From the NCBI GenBank assembly GCA_964564165.1, contig CAZLZZ010000106.1, positions 1 to 11,944 of the forward strand: a stretch of DNA of 11,944 nt, in the 5' to 3' direction. Positions 5,585 to 11,944 of the stretch are shown piece by piece. The DNA is from NORP309 sp964564165 (GTDB lineage: Bacteria > Pseudomonadota > Gammaproteobacteria > Xanthomonadales > Marinicellaceae). The notes beneath the pieces were generated by a model. That model was given only the letters and a program-made list of their open reading frames with translations, searched no databases and was not told the origin of the DNA. The first letter of the stretch is position 1. The number at the start of each line of letters is the position of its first letter. Position numbers and translations under genes: made by a program.

Positions 5585-8566
5585 ATGAAAAATTTCCTGC
5601 CAATAGTAATCCTATTGTTAGTTTCACAATTGACAGTTGCCCAGCTGTCGGGTCAATACACCATTGGCGGCAGTTCGCCTAATTACTCAACCATTCAAAC
5701 TGCTGTTAATGCACTGCATTCTCAAGGCACTTCTGCACCCGTTGAATTTTTGATTCGCAATGGAACTTACAATGATCAAATTACAGTCAATGATTTTACC
5801 CGTACAGGCAATCCAACAGACACGGTAACATTTAGAAAATCATCGCCTGTTGGAATAGTGAATTGGGAATACAATGCACAGGGTGCTTCAAGTAACTGGG
5901 TGTTGAGACTTGATGGAGCAAAATACATCACTGTCAGAGGCATAACCTTTAATGCAGTTTCTGCCAACAACTTTGATTTAATACATATTCGCGGGGGTGC
6001 TGCCAACAATATTTTTGAATTGTGTGATTTTAATGGCGTGTTCTCTCAAGGGAATTTAATTTTACAGTCAGGTACTGGTAATCAACCAAATCATATTTTC
6101 AGGAACAACTCGTTCTTATTTGGGAACAAGGCCATTGACTTCAATTATCTATTTGGAGGTGCTGACTCAAGGGGATTGCAAATAATTGGCAATACCTTTA
6201 GTGGGCAAAACAGCAGTGCTGTTGAATCAGGAACAATAAATATATGGGTTATGGACAATACGGTATATGCCACTACAGTATCTGGCTCTGGTTATATTGG
6301 GTTGGATATAGATGATTTTTCACCAGTGATTGAAAATAATGTCATAGATATGACAAAAGGAGACTCTGCAATTTGGCTAAGAAGAGAACAAGGAGTAGCG
6401 TTAGAAGCAAGAATTGTTAATAATTTAATATCGGTAAGAAGCAGCACTGCTAGCCGTGGTATTTACGTCAGATCAAGTAATACCAGTGTTTACCACAATA
6501 CAGTGCGAATGCGTTCCGCAAATGGACCGGCTTTGTGGATTTCTGGTGGCGTTTTAGAAGATGTTAGAATTAATAACAATATTTTAATCAATGATGCCAG
6601 TGCGGCAGGAGGATTGGCTTTGAGATTAGATGATGCGGTTGTCATATCAGATTCCAATAACAACGATTTGTATACGACGGGTGCTGTTTTAGTAAGATCC
6701 AATAACCTCAATTACAACAATCTAACTACTTACTCAGCGGCCACTGGTTTTGACTTAGACTCGGTCAGCAAAAATGTAAGCTTTGTCCAAACAACAGGCC
6801 TCAATGATTTACATTTATCCTCTCCATCAAATGCCGATACAGAGTTGTTGGCTCCTGTCTTAGCGTCTGTTAACTTAGATGTTGACGGTGATCCCAGAGG
6901 GACATATACCGCTTTTAAAGGAGCCGATGAAGGAATAATATCACTTTCACCGCTAGATAATACTGATACAGCCAATGGATATTATACTGTTGGAGGTTTT
7001 GCTCCAGATTTTGCCAACCCAAATGAGGCAATCACTGGCTTAAAACAAAGAGGCATGAATGGTCCTGTTACCTTTCGAGTCAGGGCAGGTAATTATGTTG
7101 TTCACCAAACTTTAAGTGATATTATTCGATTAGACAACTCTGATGACTTAATCTTGTTTAGAGCAGATAGCATCAGCAACCCTCCAGCATTTAACCATGC
7201 GGCGACCAATGACAATGATAATTGGGTGATTAAAATCCAAGATACAGACTATGTGGGTTTTCTCTATATTGATTTCACATCCACAAGCTCTGGTCAGTAT
7301 GGAAGGTTGATCGATTTAGAGGGCGAAACAAATAATATTGTTATTAGTAATAGTGTTATGACTGGGCTAACAGGACAAACTAGCAATACAGCAGCTTTGG
7401 TATTTTCAGATGATAGAGGTCGAGACAATTTAACTTTCGAGAAAAATACCTACATAGATGGCAGTATTGCAATAAGCATGATTCCACCTAACCCTTTTTC
7501 TTCACCGACTGGTACAGGTATAAACATACTAGAAAGTTTGTTCAGAAATCAAAGGGTATATAGTTTAATAACCAATTATAATGGACTTGTGTTTGAAGAC
7601 AATGAAATAATCAGCAGCCACAACGATATGTTGTCGCTATATATCAGATTCAATGTGGACAATAAGATATCTAGGAATAAATTTCATTTAACTGGTAACA
7701 ACACAACTGCCATTGAACTAAACGGAGCCGATGGCGGTCAGTTAGTCGATCCATCAATTGTGGCAAATAATTTTATCGTTGCCAGCAGTGGACTAGAGTT
7801 AAATACAGGTTCGTTGAATACACATATTTATTTTAACAGTATTGTCGCTACACAATCACCCCTAACTATTAGCTATCAAATGATACCCAATAACAGCAAA
7901 GCAATCAAATTAGTCAACAACATCCTATTCAACAACGGTTCAGGTGCAGCATTAACCGTGGCACAAGATGTGGATATCACAGAAATTAATCACAATAACT
8001 TTCTCAATGCCACTCCTTCTTTGATTGATTGGGAAGGAGTCTCTTACACGTCATTGGCATCCTATCAAACAGCGACAGGCAATGACCTTAATTCAACTAC
8101 TACGCCAGTTAGTTTTGCCAATCTAGTTAATGGCGACTTACACCTGGTGAATTCTTCAATCAATAATATGGGTTTGTTGGGAAAGCCCGTCAACTTCGTC
8201 AACAATGATTATGACCTTGAGCTAAGACCTAATTCAGGGCCTTATATGGGGGCCGATGAGGTTGCTGGTTCTCCATTAGTCACCGAGTTCCTTATTGGTG
8301 GTACAGTTACAGGTTTAACTTCTGGAAGTATTGACATTGATAATGTCAATGGTGATTTTTTAAACAATCTTACCAATGGCGACTTCACCTTTCCTATTTT
8401 TCTATTTGATACAGCTTTCTACGAGGTATTAATTGTTAATCAACCTGCTGTAGCAGACTTAACTTGTTCTATTGTGAATAGCTCAGGAAATATCCAAGGT
8501 CAAAATGTCACCGATATTGAAATTAACTGTAACTCAGAAGAAATGTTTTCTAATGGGTTTGAATAG
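5585..8566 (+). CDS. Secreted protein with two parallel beta-helix units and C-terminal NGFE tail
   Basis: A signal peptide is clear (residues 1-19, MKNFLPIVILLLVSQLTVAQ, likely cut after TVA). The first unit (about 22-455) begins SGQYTIGGSSPNYSTIQTA and the second (about 464-890) begins NGYYTVGGFAPDFANPNEA. Both are rich in N-N-x-I/F turns typical of right-handed parallel beta-helices, and both end in a GADE block (GADEGI, GADEVAG). The opening pattern resembles secreted Bacteroidetes surface proteins with pectate-lyase-like folds. A smaller beta domain follows (about 900-982, starting TEFLIGGTVTGL, with two cysteines). The last residues are EEMFSNGFE. I see no obvious catalytic motif, so polysaccharide lyase, adhesin or structural surface protein are all open. 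The start has no Shine-Dalgarno (AGAAATACCAATG). It is flanked by noncoding gaps on both sides and looks monocistronic, with its own promoter region. Confidence 0.85.
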   Translation: MKNFLPIVILLLVSQLTVAQLSGQYTIGGSSPNYSTIQTAVNALHSQGTSAPVEFLIRNGTYNDQITVNDFTRTGNPTDTVTFRKSSPVGIVNWEYNAQGASSNWVLRLDGAKYITVRGITFNAVSANNFDLIHIRGGAANNIFELCDFNGVFSQGNLILQSGTGNQPNHIFRNNSFLFGNKAIDFNYLFGGADSRGLQIIGNTFSGQNSSAVESGTINIWVMDNTVYATTVSGSGYIGLDIDDFSPVIENNVIDMTKGDSAIWLRREQGVALEARIVNNLISVRSSTASRGIYVRSSNTSVYHNTVRMRSANGPALWISGGVLEDVRINNNILINDASAAGGLALRLDDAVVISDSNNNDLYTTGAVLVRSNNLNYNNLTTYSAATGFDLDSVSKNVSFVQTTGLNDLHLSSPSNADTELLAPVLASVNLDVDGDPRGTYTAFKGADEGIISLSPLDNTDTANGYYTVGGFAPDFANPNEAITGLKQRGMNGPVTFRVRAGNYVVHQTLSDIIRLDNSDDLILFRADSISNPPAFNHAATNDNDNWVIKIQDTDYVGFLYIDFTSTSSGQYGRLIDLEGETNNIVISNSVMTGLTGQTSNTAALVFSDDRGRDNLTFEKNTYIDGSIAISMIPPNPFSSPTGTGINILESLFRNQRVYSLITNYNGLVFEDNEIISSHNDMLSLYIRFNVDNKISRNKFHLTGNNTTAIELNGADGGQLVDPSIVANNFIVASSGLELNTGSLNTHIYFNSIVATQSPLTISYQMIPNNSKAIKLVNNILFNNGSGAALTVAQDVDITEINHNNFLNATPSLIDWEGVSYTSLASYQTATGNDLNSTTTPVSFANLVNGDLHLVNSSINNMGLLGKPVNFVNNDYDLELRPNSGPYMGADEVAGSPLVTEFLIGGTVTGLTSGSIDIDNVNGDFLNNLTNGDFTFPIFLFDTAFYEVLIVNQPAVADLTCSIVNSSGNIQGQNVTDIEINCNSEEMFSNGFE

Positions 8567-8584
8567 GGGGGAATAGGTTTTGCG

Positions 8585-8605
8585 TAACAGGTAACAGGTT
8601 ATAGG
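8585..8605 (+). repeat. Tandem heptamer TAACAGG, three units
   Basis: TAACAGG (8585-8591) is followed directly by TAACAGG (8592-8598) and the degenerate TTATAGG (8599-8605). Short tandem heptamers of this kind occur between genes in many bacteria, notably as the STRR repeats of cyanobacteria. Further on, CGATTTATCG (8610-8619) is a near-palindrome. No function is visible. Confidence 0.5.
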
Positions 8606-8676
8606 TGTACGATTTATCGCGCCTTCTAGATTAGCAAGGGCTGTAAATAATTTCGTGTATCTGCCATATTAGTGTG

Positions 8677-8735
8677 AGAGGTGCTATCATGGTGTTTTCC
8701 ATGTTGGGACTTGGCCTCTAAATTTTTGCTTTTTC
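8677..8735 (+). terminator. Possible weak terminator after the beta-helix gene
   Basis: AGAGG (8677-8681) can pair with CCTCT (8715-8719), enclosing CATGG/CCATG (8688-8692 with 8699-8703). A T-rich run AAATTTTTGCTTTTT follows. The stems are short and separated by internal loops, and the structure is more than 100 bp past the stop codon, so this is a weak candidate. Confidence 0.2.
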
Positions 8736-8776
8736 GATCCAGAGCAGAATTAAAATTAATTCGGCTCTGGGTCGAA
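8733..8776. repeat. 44-bp inverted repeat with 20-position stem
   Basis: The left arm 8733-8752 and right arm 8757-8776 pair at 20 positions with one mismatch (A8746 with G8763) and one G-T wobble around a four-base loop AAAT. The core arms are CCAGAGC and GCTCTGG. No T tract follows on either strand, so it is not a standard terminator. It lies about 75 bp upstream of hutI and 44 bp before its candidate -10. It could be an operator, a leader hairpin or a small dispersed repeat; the sequence does not decide. Confidence 0.5.
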
Positions 8777-8819
8777 TAAGAATTTCTAATAGTTGTGTAC
8801 AAATGAGGATGTGATTTCG

Positions 8820-8825
8820 TATAAT
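8820..8825 (+). promoter_or_regulatory. Candidate -10 box for hutI
   Basis: TATAAT lies 26 bp before the hutI start. No good -35 sits at 16-18 bp. The nearest TTG-containing hexamer, TTGTGT (8793-8798), is 21 bp away. It begins the near-palindrome TTGTGTACAA, which loosely recalls HutC-type GT...AC operators but with shorter spacing, so I do not call it one. Confidence 0.35.
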
Positions 8826-8851
8826 AAATTTTTAAATTCAATTAATTCAAT

Positions 8852-10060
8852 ATGTTTAAATGGGATACATTAATAATTAATGCCAATATCGCTACTATGG
8901 CAGAAGGTTCGCATGCTTATGGCATGATTGAAAATGGTGCAATAGGGATTTTGGATGGTCGTATCGAATGGTTGGGAACTACCAAAGGTATTCAAAACAG
9001 CATTGCGACTTTGGCAGAAGAATTAATAGATGCTAAGGGTTTTTTGCTGACTCCAGGTTTGATTGACTGTCACACACACTTGGTTTTTGCAGGTAATCGA
9101 GCGGATGAATTTGAGCAAAGACTCAACGGTGTGGCTTATGAAGAAATTGCTCTCAATGGCGGCGGAATATTATCAACGGTTCGGGCAACGCGTGCGGCCA
9201 GTTTTGATGAATTGTATGCACAATCATTGCCTCGCTTTAAAGCATTAATCAGTGAAGGTGTTACAACAGTAGAAATTAAATCCGGTTATGGCTTGGATTT
9301 TGAATCAGAACTTAAAATGTTACAAGTTGCTAAGAAGCTGGGAGAAGAGTGCCACATTCAAGTCAAAACGACTTTGTTGGCAGCGCATGCTGTACCACCG
9401 GAATACAAAGACAATGCCGATAAATATGTAGATGTCATCTGTTCTGAAATTATTCCAAAAATCGCAGATTTAAAAATTGCCGATTGTGTCGATGCCTTTT
9501 GTGAGGGCATAGGTTTTAGCTACGAACAAACCAAACGGGTGTTTGATGCTGCTGTTCGCTGGGGTTTACCCGTCAAGTTACATGCCGATCAATTAAGTGA
9601 CTTAAATGGTGCTTGCTTGGTTGCCGAATATGCGGGTTTATCAGCCGACCATGTCGAGTACACCAATCTAAAAAGTGTCAAAGCCATGGCAAAAGCAGGA
9701 ACGGTTGCTGTGTTGTTGCCCTATGCTTTTTATATTCTTAAAGAAACCAAGTTGCCACCAATAGACGCTTTTAGAAAACACAATGTTCCCATAGCTGTTT
9801 CAACTGATTGCAACCCAGGAACAGCGCCCAGTAGTTCATTGTTGACTACCATGAACAAAGCCTGTGTGGAATTTTCACTTACCCCAGAAGAAGTTTTAGC
9901 AGGTGTTACCAGAAATGCAGCGATGGCATTAGGCATTGAAGAGGAAGTTGGCAGTATAGAATTCGGCAAAAAAGCCGATTTGGTGTTATGGAATGTTAAA
10001 GAACCAGCCGATTTGTGTTATTGGCAAGGCATGAATCGGGTTTGGCGTATTTTCAAGTGA
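8852..10060 (+). CDS. hutI: Imidazolonepropionase
   Basis: HutI is the third enzyme of histidine degradation. It hydrolyses 4-imidazolone-5-propanoate to N-formimino-L-glutamate in the cytoplasm with one metal ion. The 402 residues match the usual family length. The amidohydrolase metal-site residues are visible: H74 and H76 in DCHTHLVFAG, H244 in KLHADQLSD and D319 in STDCNPGTAPSSS, with H179 in LAAHAVPPEY. Further family blocks are GGGILSTVRATR and VTTVEIKSGYGLD. The ATG at 8852 gives the expected N-terminus (MFKWDTLIINANIATM); no Shine-Dalgarno is seen. No hutH, hutU, hutG or hutC is present in the window, although hutI usually sits with them. The gene ends 152 bp before the toxin-antitoxin module, with repeat DNA between. 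Confidence 0.96.
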   Translation: MFKWDTLIINANIATMAEGSHAYGMIENGAIGILDGRIEWLGTTKGIQNSIATLAEELIDAKGFLLTPGLIDCHTHLVFAGNRADEFEQRLNGVAYEEIALNGGGILSTVRATRAASFDELYAQSLPRFKALISEGVTTVEIKSGYGLDFESELKMLQVAKKLGEECHIQVKTTLLAAHAVPPEYKDNADKYVDVICSEIIPKIADLKIADCVDAFCEGIGFSYEQTKRVFDAAVRWGLPVKLHADQLSDLNGACLVAEYAGLSADHVEYTNLKSVKAMAKAGTVAVLLPYAFYILKETKLPPIDAFRKHNVPIAVSTDCNPGTAPSSSLLTTMNKACVEFSLTPEEVLAGVTRNAAMALGIEEEVGSIEFGKKADLVLWNVKEPADLCYWQGMNRVWRIFK

Positions 10061-10103
10061 TGTTTACCATGAAGGGCTTGAAGGAAAGATCAAGAGCATT
10101 AAT

Positions 10104-10135
10104 CGCACGGCGGCACAGAGACACAGCGAAAAGAC
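10104..10135 (+). repeat. Intergenic repeat, left copy (CGCACGGCGG...)
   Basis: This GC-richer 32-bp element begins CGCACGGCGG, continues CACAGAGACACAGCG and ends AAAAGAC. A second copy lies in reverse orientation at 11129-11159, with three substitutions and a one-base length difference by my hand alignment. Both CGCACGGCGG ends face outward around the toxin-antitoxin genes. Similar ACAGAG/GCAGAG-rich words are dispersed between genes in many environmental bacteria. Confidence 0.75.
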
Positions 10136-10153
10136 GATTTATATTAATTTCAA

Positions 10154-10182
10154 TTGCGTATAGCTAATCAATATACTATAAT
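10154..10182 (+). promoter_or_regulatory. Sigma70 promoter of the toxin-antitoxin operon
   Basis: TTGCGT (10154-10159), a spacer of exactly 17 bp and TATAAT (10177-10182) form the best sigma70 promoter in the window. It lies 30 bp before the antitoxin ATG at 10213, giving a short leader. Confidence 0.7.
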
Positions 10183-10201
10183 GTGTATTTAACCAGTATA
10201 C
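10158..10201 (+). promoter_or_regulatory. Paired operator-like palindromes around the -10 box
   Basis: GTATAGCTAATCAATATAC (10158-10176) and GTGTATTTAACCAGTATAC (10183-10201) agree at 14 of 19 positions. Each has GTRTA at the left and TATAC at the right, and they start 25 bp apart on either side of TATAAT. RHH antitoxins of this family bind such palindromes with their toxin to repress their own operon. Assignment to this antitoxin is inference from position and symmetry. Confidence 0.5.
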
Positions 10202-10212
10202 AAAAATTAAAT

Positions 10213-10479
10213 ATGTCAAAATCAGCACCCATAAATATGCGAGTCGAACCCAGCCAACATGCTTTATTGACTAAGGCGGCTGCTGTCTTAAATAAAGACA
10301 GAAGTCGTTTTATTTTAGATGTGGCTTGTAAAGAAGCAGAAAATGTATTGTTAGACCAAAGGTTGTTTTTTTGGTCTGAAGAGGATTTTGATACATTTGA
10401 TAAAGCCCTTTTGGCACCTGACGAAATAAACACCAAATTAAAGAAGTTATTGTCTGAAGAAGATTCTTGGGATAAGTAA
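10213..10479 (+). CDS. RHH antitoxin, DUF1778/TacA type
   Basis: This antitoxin is expected to neutralise the acetyltransferase toxin encoded next to it and to repress the operon. The 88 residues fit the family. The ribbon-helix-helix part (about 5-47) reads PINMRVEPSQHALLTKAAAVLNKDRSRFILDVACKE in form: a short strand with INMRVE, then two helices. The C-terminal tail (about 55-88) has the family pattern F-W-S-x-x-x-F-x-x-F and L-x-x-P that wraps the toxin. I chose the ATG at 10213 over a possible GTG at 10183 because MSKSAPINMRV is the usual length before the strand and because 10183 lies inside the second operator, at the likely transcription start. The toxin gene begins three bases after this stop codon's first base group ends, so translation is probably coupled. 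Confidence 0.9.
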   Translation: MSKSAPINMRVEPSQHALLTKAAAVLNKDRSRFILDVACKEAENVLLDQRLFFWSEEDFDTFDKALLAPDEINTKLKKLLSEEDSWDK

Positions 10480-10481
10480 GT

Positions 10482-10970
10482 TTGAATCCAATAGGTGAGC
10501 CATCGGTATTAGCTAGCAATGATTCGTTAGAGTCTTTTGACTGTGGAAACGATACCTTAAATGAATGGTTAATAAAAAGAGCACTAAAGAATCAAAAAAT
10601 TGGCGCAAGTAGGACTTTTGTCATAACAGATAATAGTCAAGTAGTTGGCTATTACGCATTAGCCAGTGGTAGTATAGAACGACTTTCTGCACCAAAAAAC
10701 CTATCAAGGAATATGCCAGATCCAATTCCAGTAGCAATATTGGCTCGACTGGCTGTAGATACAAATTATCAGGGACAAAATTTAGGCGCAAGGTTACTAA
10801 AAAATGCCATGAAACGCACTCTATCCGTCTCATTGAATATTGGCATAAAAGCCATGATGGTACATGCTATTTCAGATTTGGCCAAAGACTTTTATTTAAA
10901 TTATGGTTTTAAAGAATCACCGAATAATTCGATGTTGTTGTTTATGCCAATAAAGCATATGAGTGAATAA
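10482..10970 (+). CDS. GNAT acetyltransferase toxin, TacT type
   Basis: Toxins of this family acetylate the amino group of aminoacyl-tRNAs and so stop translation. The 162-residue protein has the family landmarks in order: FDCGNDTLNEWL (about 19-30), GASRTFVI, VVGYYALASGSIE, RNMPDPIPVAILARLAVD, the acetyl-CoA loop QGQNLG (97-102) and DFYLNYGF with the likely catalytic tyrosine Y138. In most family members I recall, the loop reads QGxGLG; here N100 replaces the first of these glycines, a variant also seen in other GNAT proteins, so loss of activity is not implied. The start is TTG at 10482, two bases after the antitoxin stop. No ATG or GTG fits before the conserved N-terminal block, and an in-frame stop at 10473 excludes an earlier start. 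The weak start may keep toxin output below antitoxin. Confidence 0.9.
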   Translation: MNPIGEPSVLASNDSLESFDCGNDTLNEWLIKRALKNQKIGASRTFVITDNSQVVGYYALASGSIERLSAPKNLSRNMPDPIPVAILARLAVDTNYQGQNLGARLLKNAMKRTLSVSLNIGIKAMMVHAISDLAKDFYLNYGFKESPNNSMLLFMPIKHMSE

Positions 10971-11128
10971 ATTTTCAGAACGAAATAAATTTAAAAAAGT
11001 ACGAAAAGTTTTCTAAGTTAAGTCAATTGATGAAGGACTTGAAAATAGAGACTCTAATGTGAAATAGAGCATGGAGAGAACGTCTACACTACTGTGTAAC
11101 TCTCCAATTTGTGGTGATAATATTTTTT

Positions 11129-11159
11129 GTCTTTCGCCGTGCCTCTGTACCGCCGTGCG
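11129..11159 (-). repeat. Intergenic repeat, right inverted copy
   Basis: On the minus strand this reads CGCACGGCGG, then TACAGAGGCACGGCG, then AAAGAC, matching the copy at 10104-10135 at about 28 of 31 aligned positions. The inverted placement gives the pair the look of terminal inverted repeats bounding about 1.06 kb that contains only the toxin-antitoxin operon. I see no clear target-site duplication next to either end. Confidence 0.75.
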
Positions 11160-11232
11160 AGTAAGAAAACTAAAAATCACCCCGTGACTAATAAATTAAG
11201 CTCCATTTCATCATAAAACGCACACCAAAAAA

Positions 11233-11256
11233 CCTCTGCGCCCCAGCGCCTCTGCG
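11233..11256 (-). repeat. GC-rich repeat with two CGCAGAGG units
   Basis: On the minus strand the word CGCAGAGG occurs twice, 16 bp apart, separated by CGCTGGGG. It shares the ACAGAG/GCAGAG flavour of the elements at 10104 and 11129 but is not a full copy. Such words are common intergenic repeats in environmental genomes; a function is not evident. Confidence 0.5.
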
Positions 11257-11333
11257 AGAAAAACACAAGACAAAAAAACCTGTATGTGCCTCATAAAAAT
11301 GATTAATTGTATTATTTTGTAACTTTTTCAAGG

Positions 11334-11363
11334 TTGAAGAGTTTTATTGAGTATATCTATATC
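11334..11363 (+). promoter_or_regulatory. Candidate promoter of the DUF4097-like gene
   Basis: TTGAAG (11334-11339), an 18-bp spacer and TATATC (11358-11363) are acceptable but weak sigma70 elements. They place transcription about ten bases before the ATG at 11378. Confidence 0.3.
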
Positions 11364-11377
11364 AATTGGAGTTAAGC

Positions 11378-11905
11378 ATGAAAAAAATAAGTTATGGGAT
11401 ATTAATCCTTTGTACATTGGCATTTAATGTGTGGGCTTTTGGTGAGTTGTCAATTAACAAGCAACTATCTATTCAAAGCAATAAAGCAAAAGAAATATTT
11501 ATTGATGTCGGTGCTGGCAATCTAAATGTCAGCAGTGGCGACATTGACGATATCATTGTTAATGCCAAAGTGTATTCAAAAAAATACCGCAACATTGATG
11601 ATCTCAACGATGCCTTTGAGAATAAAATAGTTTTTAGCCTTAAAGAAAAAGGTTCAACTATTGTGTTGAAAGCCCTGAATAAAAAATCTTTCTTCGGCTA
11701 CAACAATGCTGAAATTTCAATTGACATTGATGTCGTAATTCCTAGAAAAATGAATGTTGAAATAGATGATGGCTCTGGTGATATGTGGATAACAGATATT
11801 GGTGGAACGCTTAAAATAGACGATGGTTCTGGTTCAACAAAGATTGATAACATCGGGAACAGTATATTTATTGATGATGGGTCAGGAAACCTAACTAGTG
11901 GTTGA
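11378..11905 (+). CDS. Exported beta-strand-repeat protein (DUF4097/adhesin-like), possibly truncated
   Basis: The ATG at 11378 is preceded by GGAG at 11368-11371, the only clear Shine-Dalgarno in the window, and opens a signal peptide ending near VWAFG; a TTG at 11366 is a poorer choice because it overlaps that ribosome site. The 175-residue product is probably periplasmic or outer-surface. After IDVGAGNLNVSSGD near the mature N-terminus comes a strand-rich region, then three units starting IDDGSG at residues 129, 147 and 165, exactly 18 residues apart. Proteins of this type form a flat beta structure of such repeats, and their role is usually unknown. The third unit is cut after IDDGSGNLTSG, in mid-repeat, where a stop codon follows. 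Reading frames beyond do not continue the pattern, so truncation or an unusually short member are both possible. The upstream gap has its own promoter candidate. Confidence 0.75.
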   Translation: MKKISYGILILCTLAFNVWAFGELSINKQLSIQSNKAKEIFIDVGAGNLNVSSGDIDDIIVNAKVYSKKYRNIDDLNDAFENKIVFSLKEKGSTIVLKALNKKSFFGYNNAEISIDIDVVIPRKMNVEIDDGSGDMWITDIGGTLKIDDGSGSTKIDNIGNSIFIDDGSGNLTSG

Positions 11906-11944
11906 CCGAAAAATCAAAATTCCCAATTAAATTCTGATTCCAAC

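Larger units (their letters stand above)
10971..11377. other. 407-bp spacer with repeats, no gene
   Basis: I find no credible coding sequence. The stretch holds a loop-rich inverted repeat (TGGAGAG at 11072-11078 with CTCTCCA at 11100-11106, plus ACAC/GTGT inside), the inverted copy of the CGCACGGCGG repeat (11129-11159), a third related GC-rich repeat (11233-11256) and the likely promoter of the last gene. The GC-rich islands stand out from AT-rich surroundings. Confidence 0.6.

Noticed and set aside
8793..8802. TTGTGTACAA as a HutC operator before hutI
   Set aside because: The half-sites are closer than in the HutC-type sites I recall and no hutC gene is in view, so the match is too loose.
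8626..8841. Minus-strand open frame of 71 codons between the beta-helix gene and hutI
   Set aside because: It runs through the 44-bp inverted repeat and has low-complexity composition and no recognisable domain; it looks like noncoding DNA open by chance.
10077..10094. CTTGA/TCAAG inverted repeat after hutI as terminator
   Set aside because: The stem is only five bp and no T tract follows.
11072..11106. TGGAGAG/CTCTCCA hairpin as terminator of the toxin-antitoxin operon
   Set aside because: It lies about 100 bp after the stop, has large internal loops and lacks an adjacent T tract.

Overview
The window is AT-rich bacterial DNA that looks gammaproteobacterial. Pointers are a DsbD with two copies of the proteobacterial-type periplasmic domain, a near-consensus NtrC box, a sigma70-type promoter in front of a TacAT-type toxin-antitoxin pair, and a secreted protein ending in FSNGFE. 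From memory that tail is frequent in Marinicella and Lysobacterales-like genomes. The genus is a guess. Six of the seven genes whose starts I can place on an ATG lack a visible Shine-Dalgarno sequence.

Left (1-3181): the 5' part of an asparaginase-family gene on the minus strand is divergent from a gene for an 896-residue exported protein of unknown function. A 17-bp NtrC-like palindrome lies between them. Centre left (3242-5455): dsbD follows the exported-protein gene after 60 bp. It encodes the inner-membrane thiol reductant transporter and has a duplicated N-terminal domain. The exported protein has eight cysteines, all in its mature part, so the pair may be functionally linked through periplasmic disulfide chemistry.

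Centre (5456-8566): a 130-bp regulatory region holds three TCAGAA repeats spaced exactly 11 bp, a TATAAT box and a long palindrome. It precedes a 993-residue secreted protein with two beta-helix units, a small C-terminal domain and the NGFE tail. The next 285 bp hold tandem heptamers and a 20-bp-stem inverted repeat.

Right (8852-11944): hutI (histidine degradation, imidazolonepropionase) stands alone without other hut genes in view. It is followed by a two-gene toxin-antitoxin module (RHH antitoxin and GNAT toxin) with paired operator-like palindromes around its promoter. The module lies between two inverted copies of a roughly 31-bp intergenic repeat, which suggests an inserted cassette. After a 407-bp repeat-bearing spacer comes a short exported protein of the DUF4097 beta-strand-repeat type. 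It stops partway through its third repeat and may be truncated.

I see no rRNA, tRNA, CRISPR array, transposase or convincing rho-independent terminator. The strongest candidates for something new are the duplicated-domain DsbD with its cysteine-rich neighbour, the phased-repeat promoter of the beta-helix gene, and the repeat-bounded toxin-antitoxin cassette.
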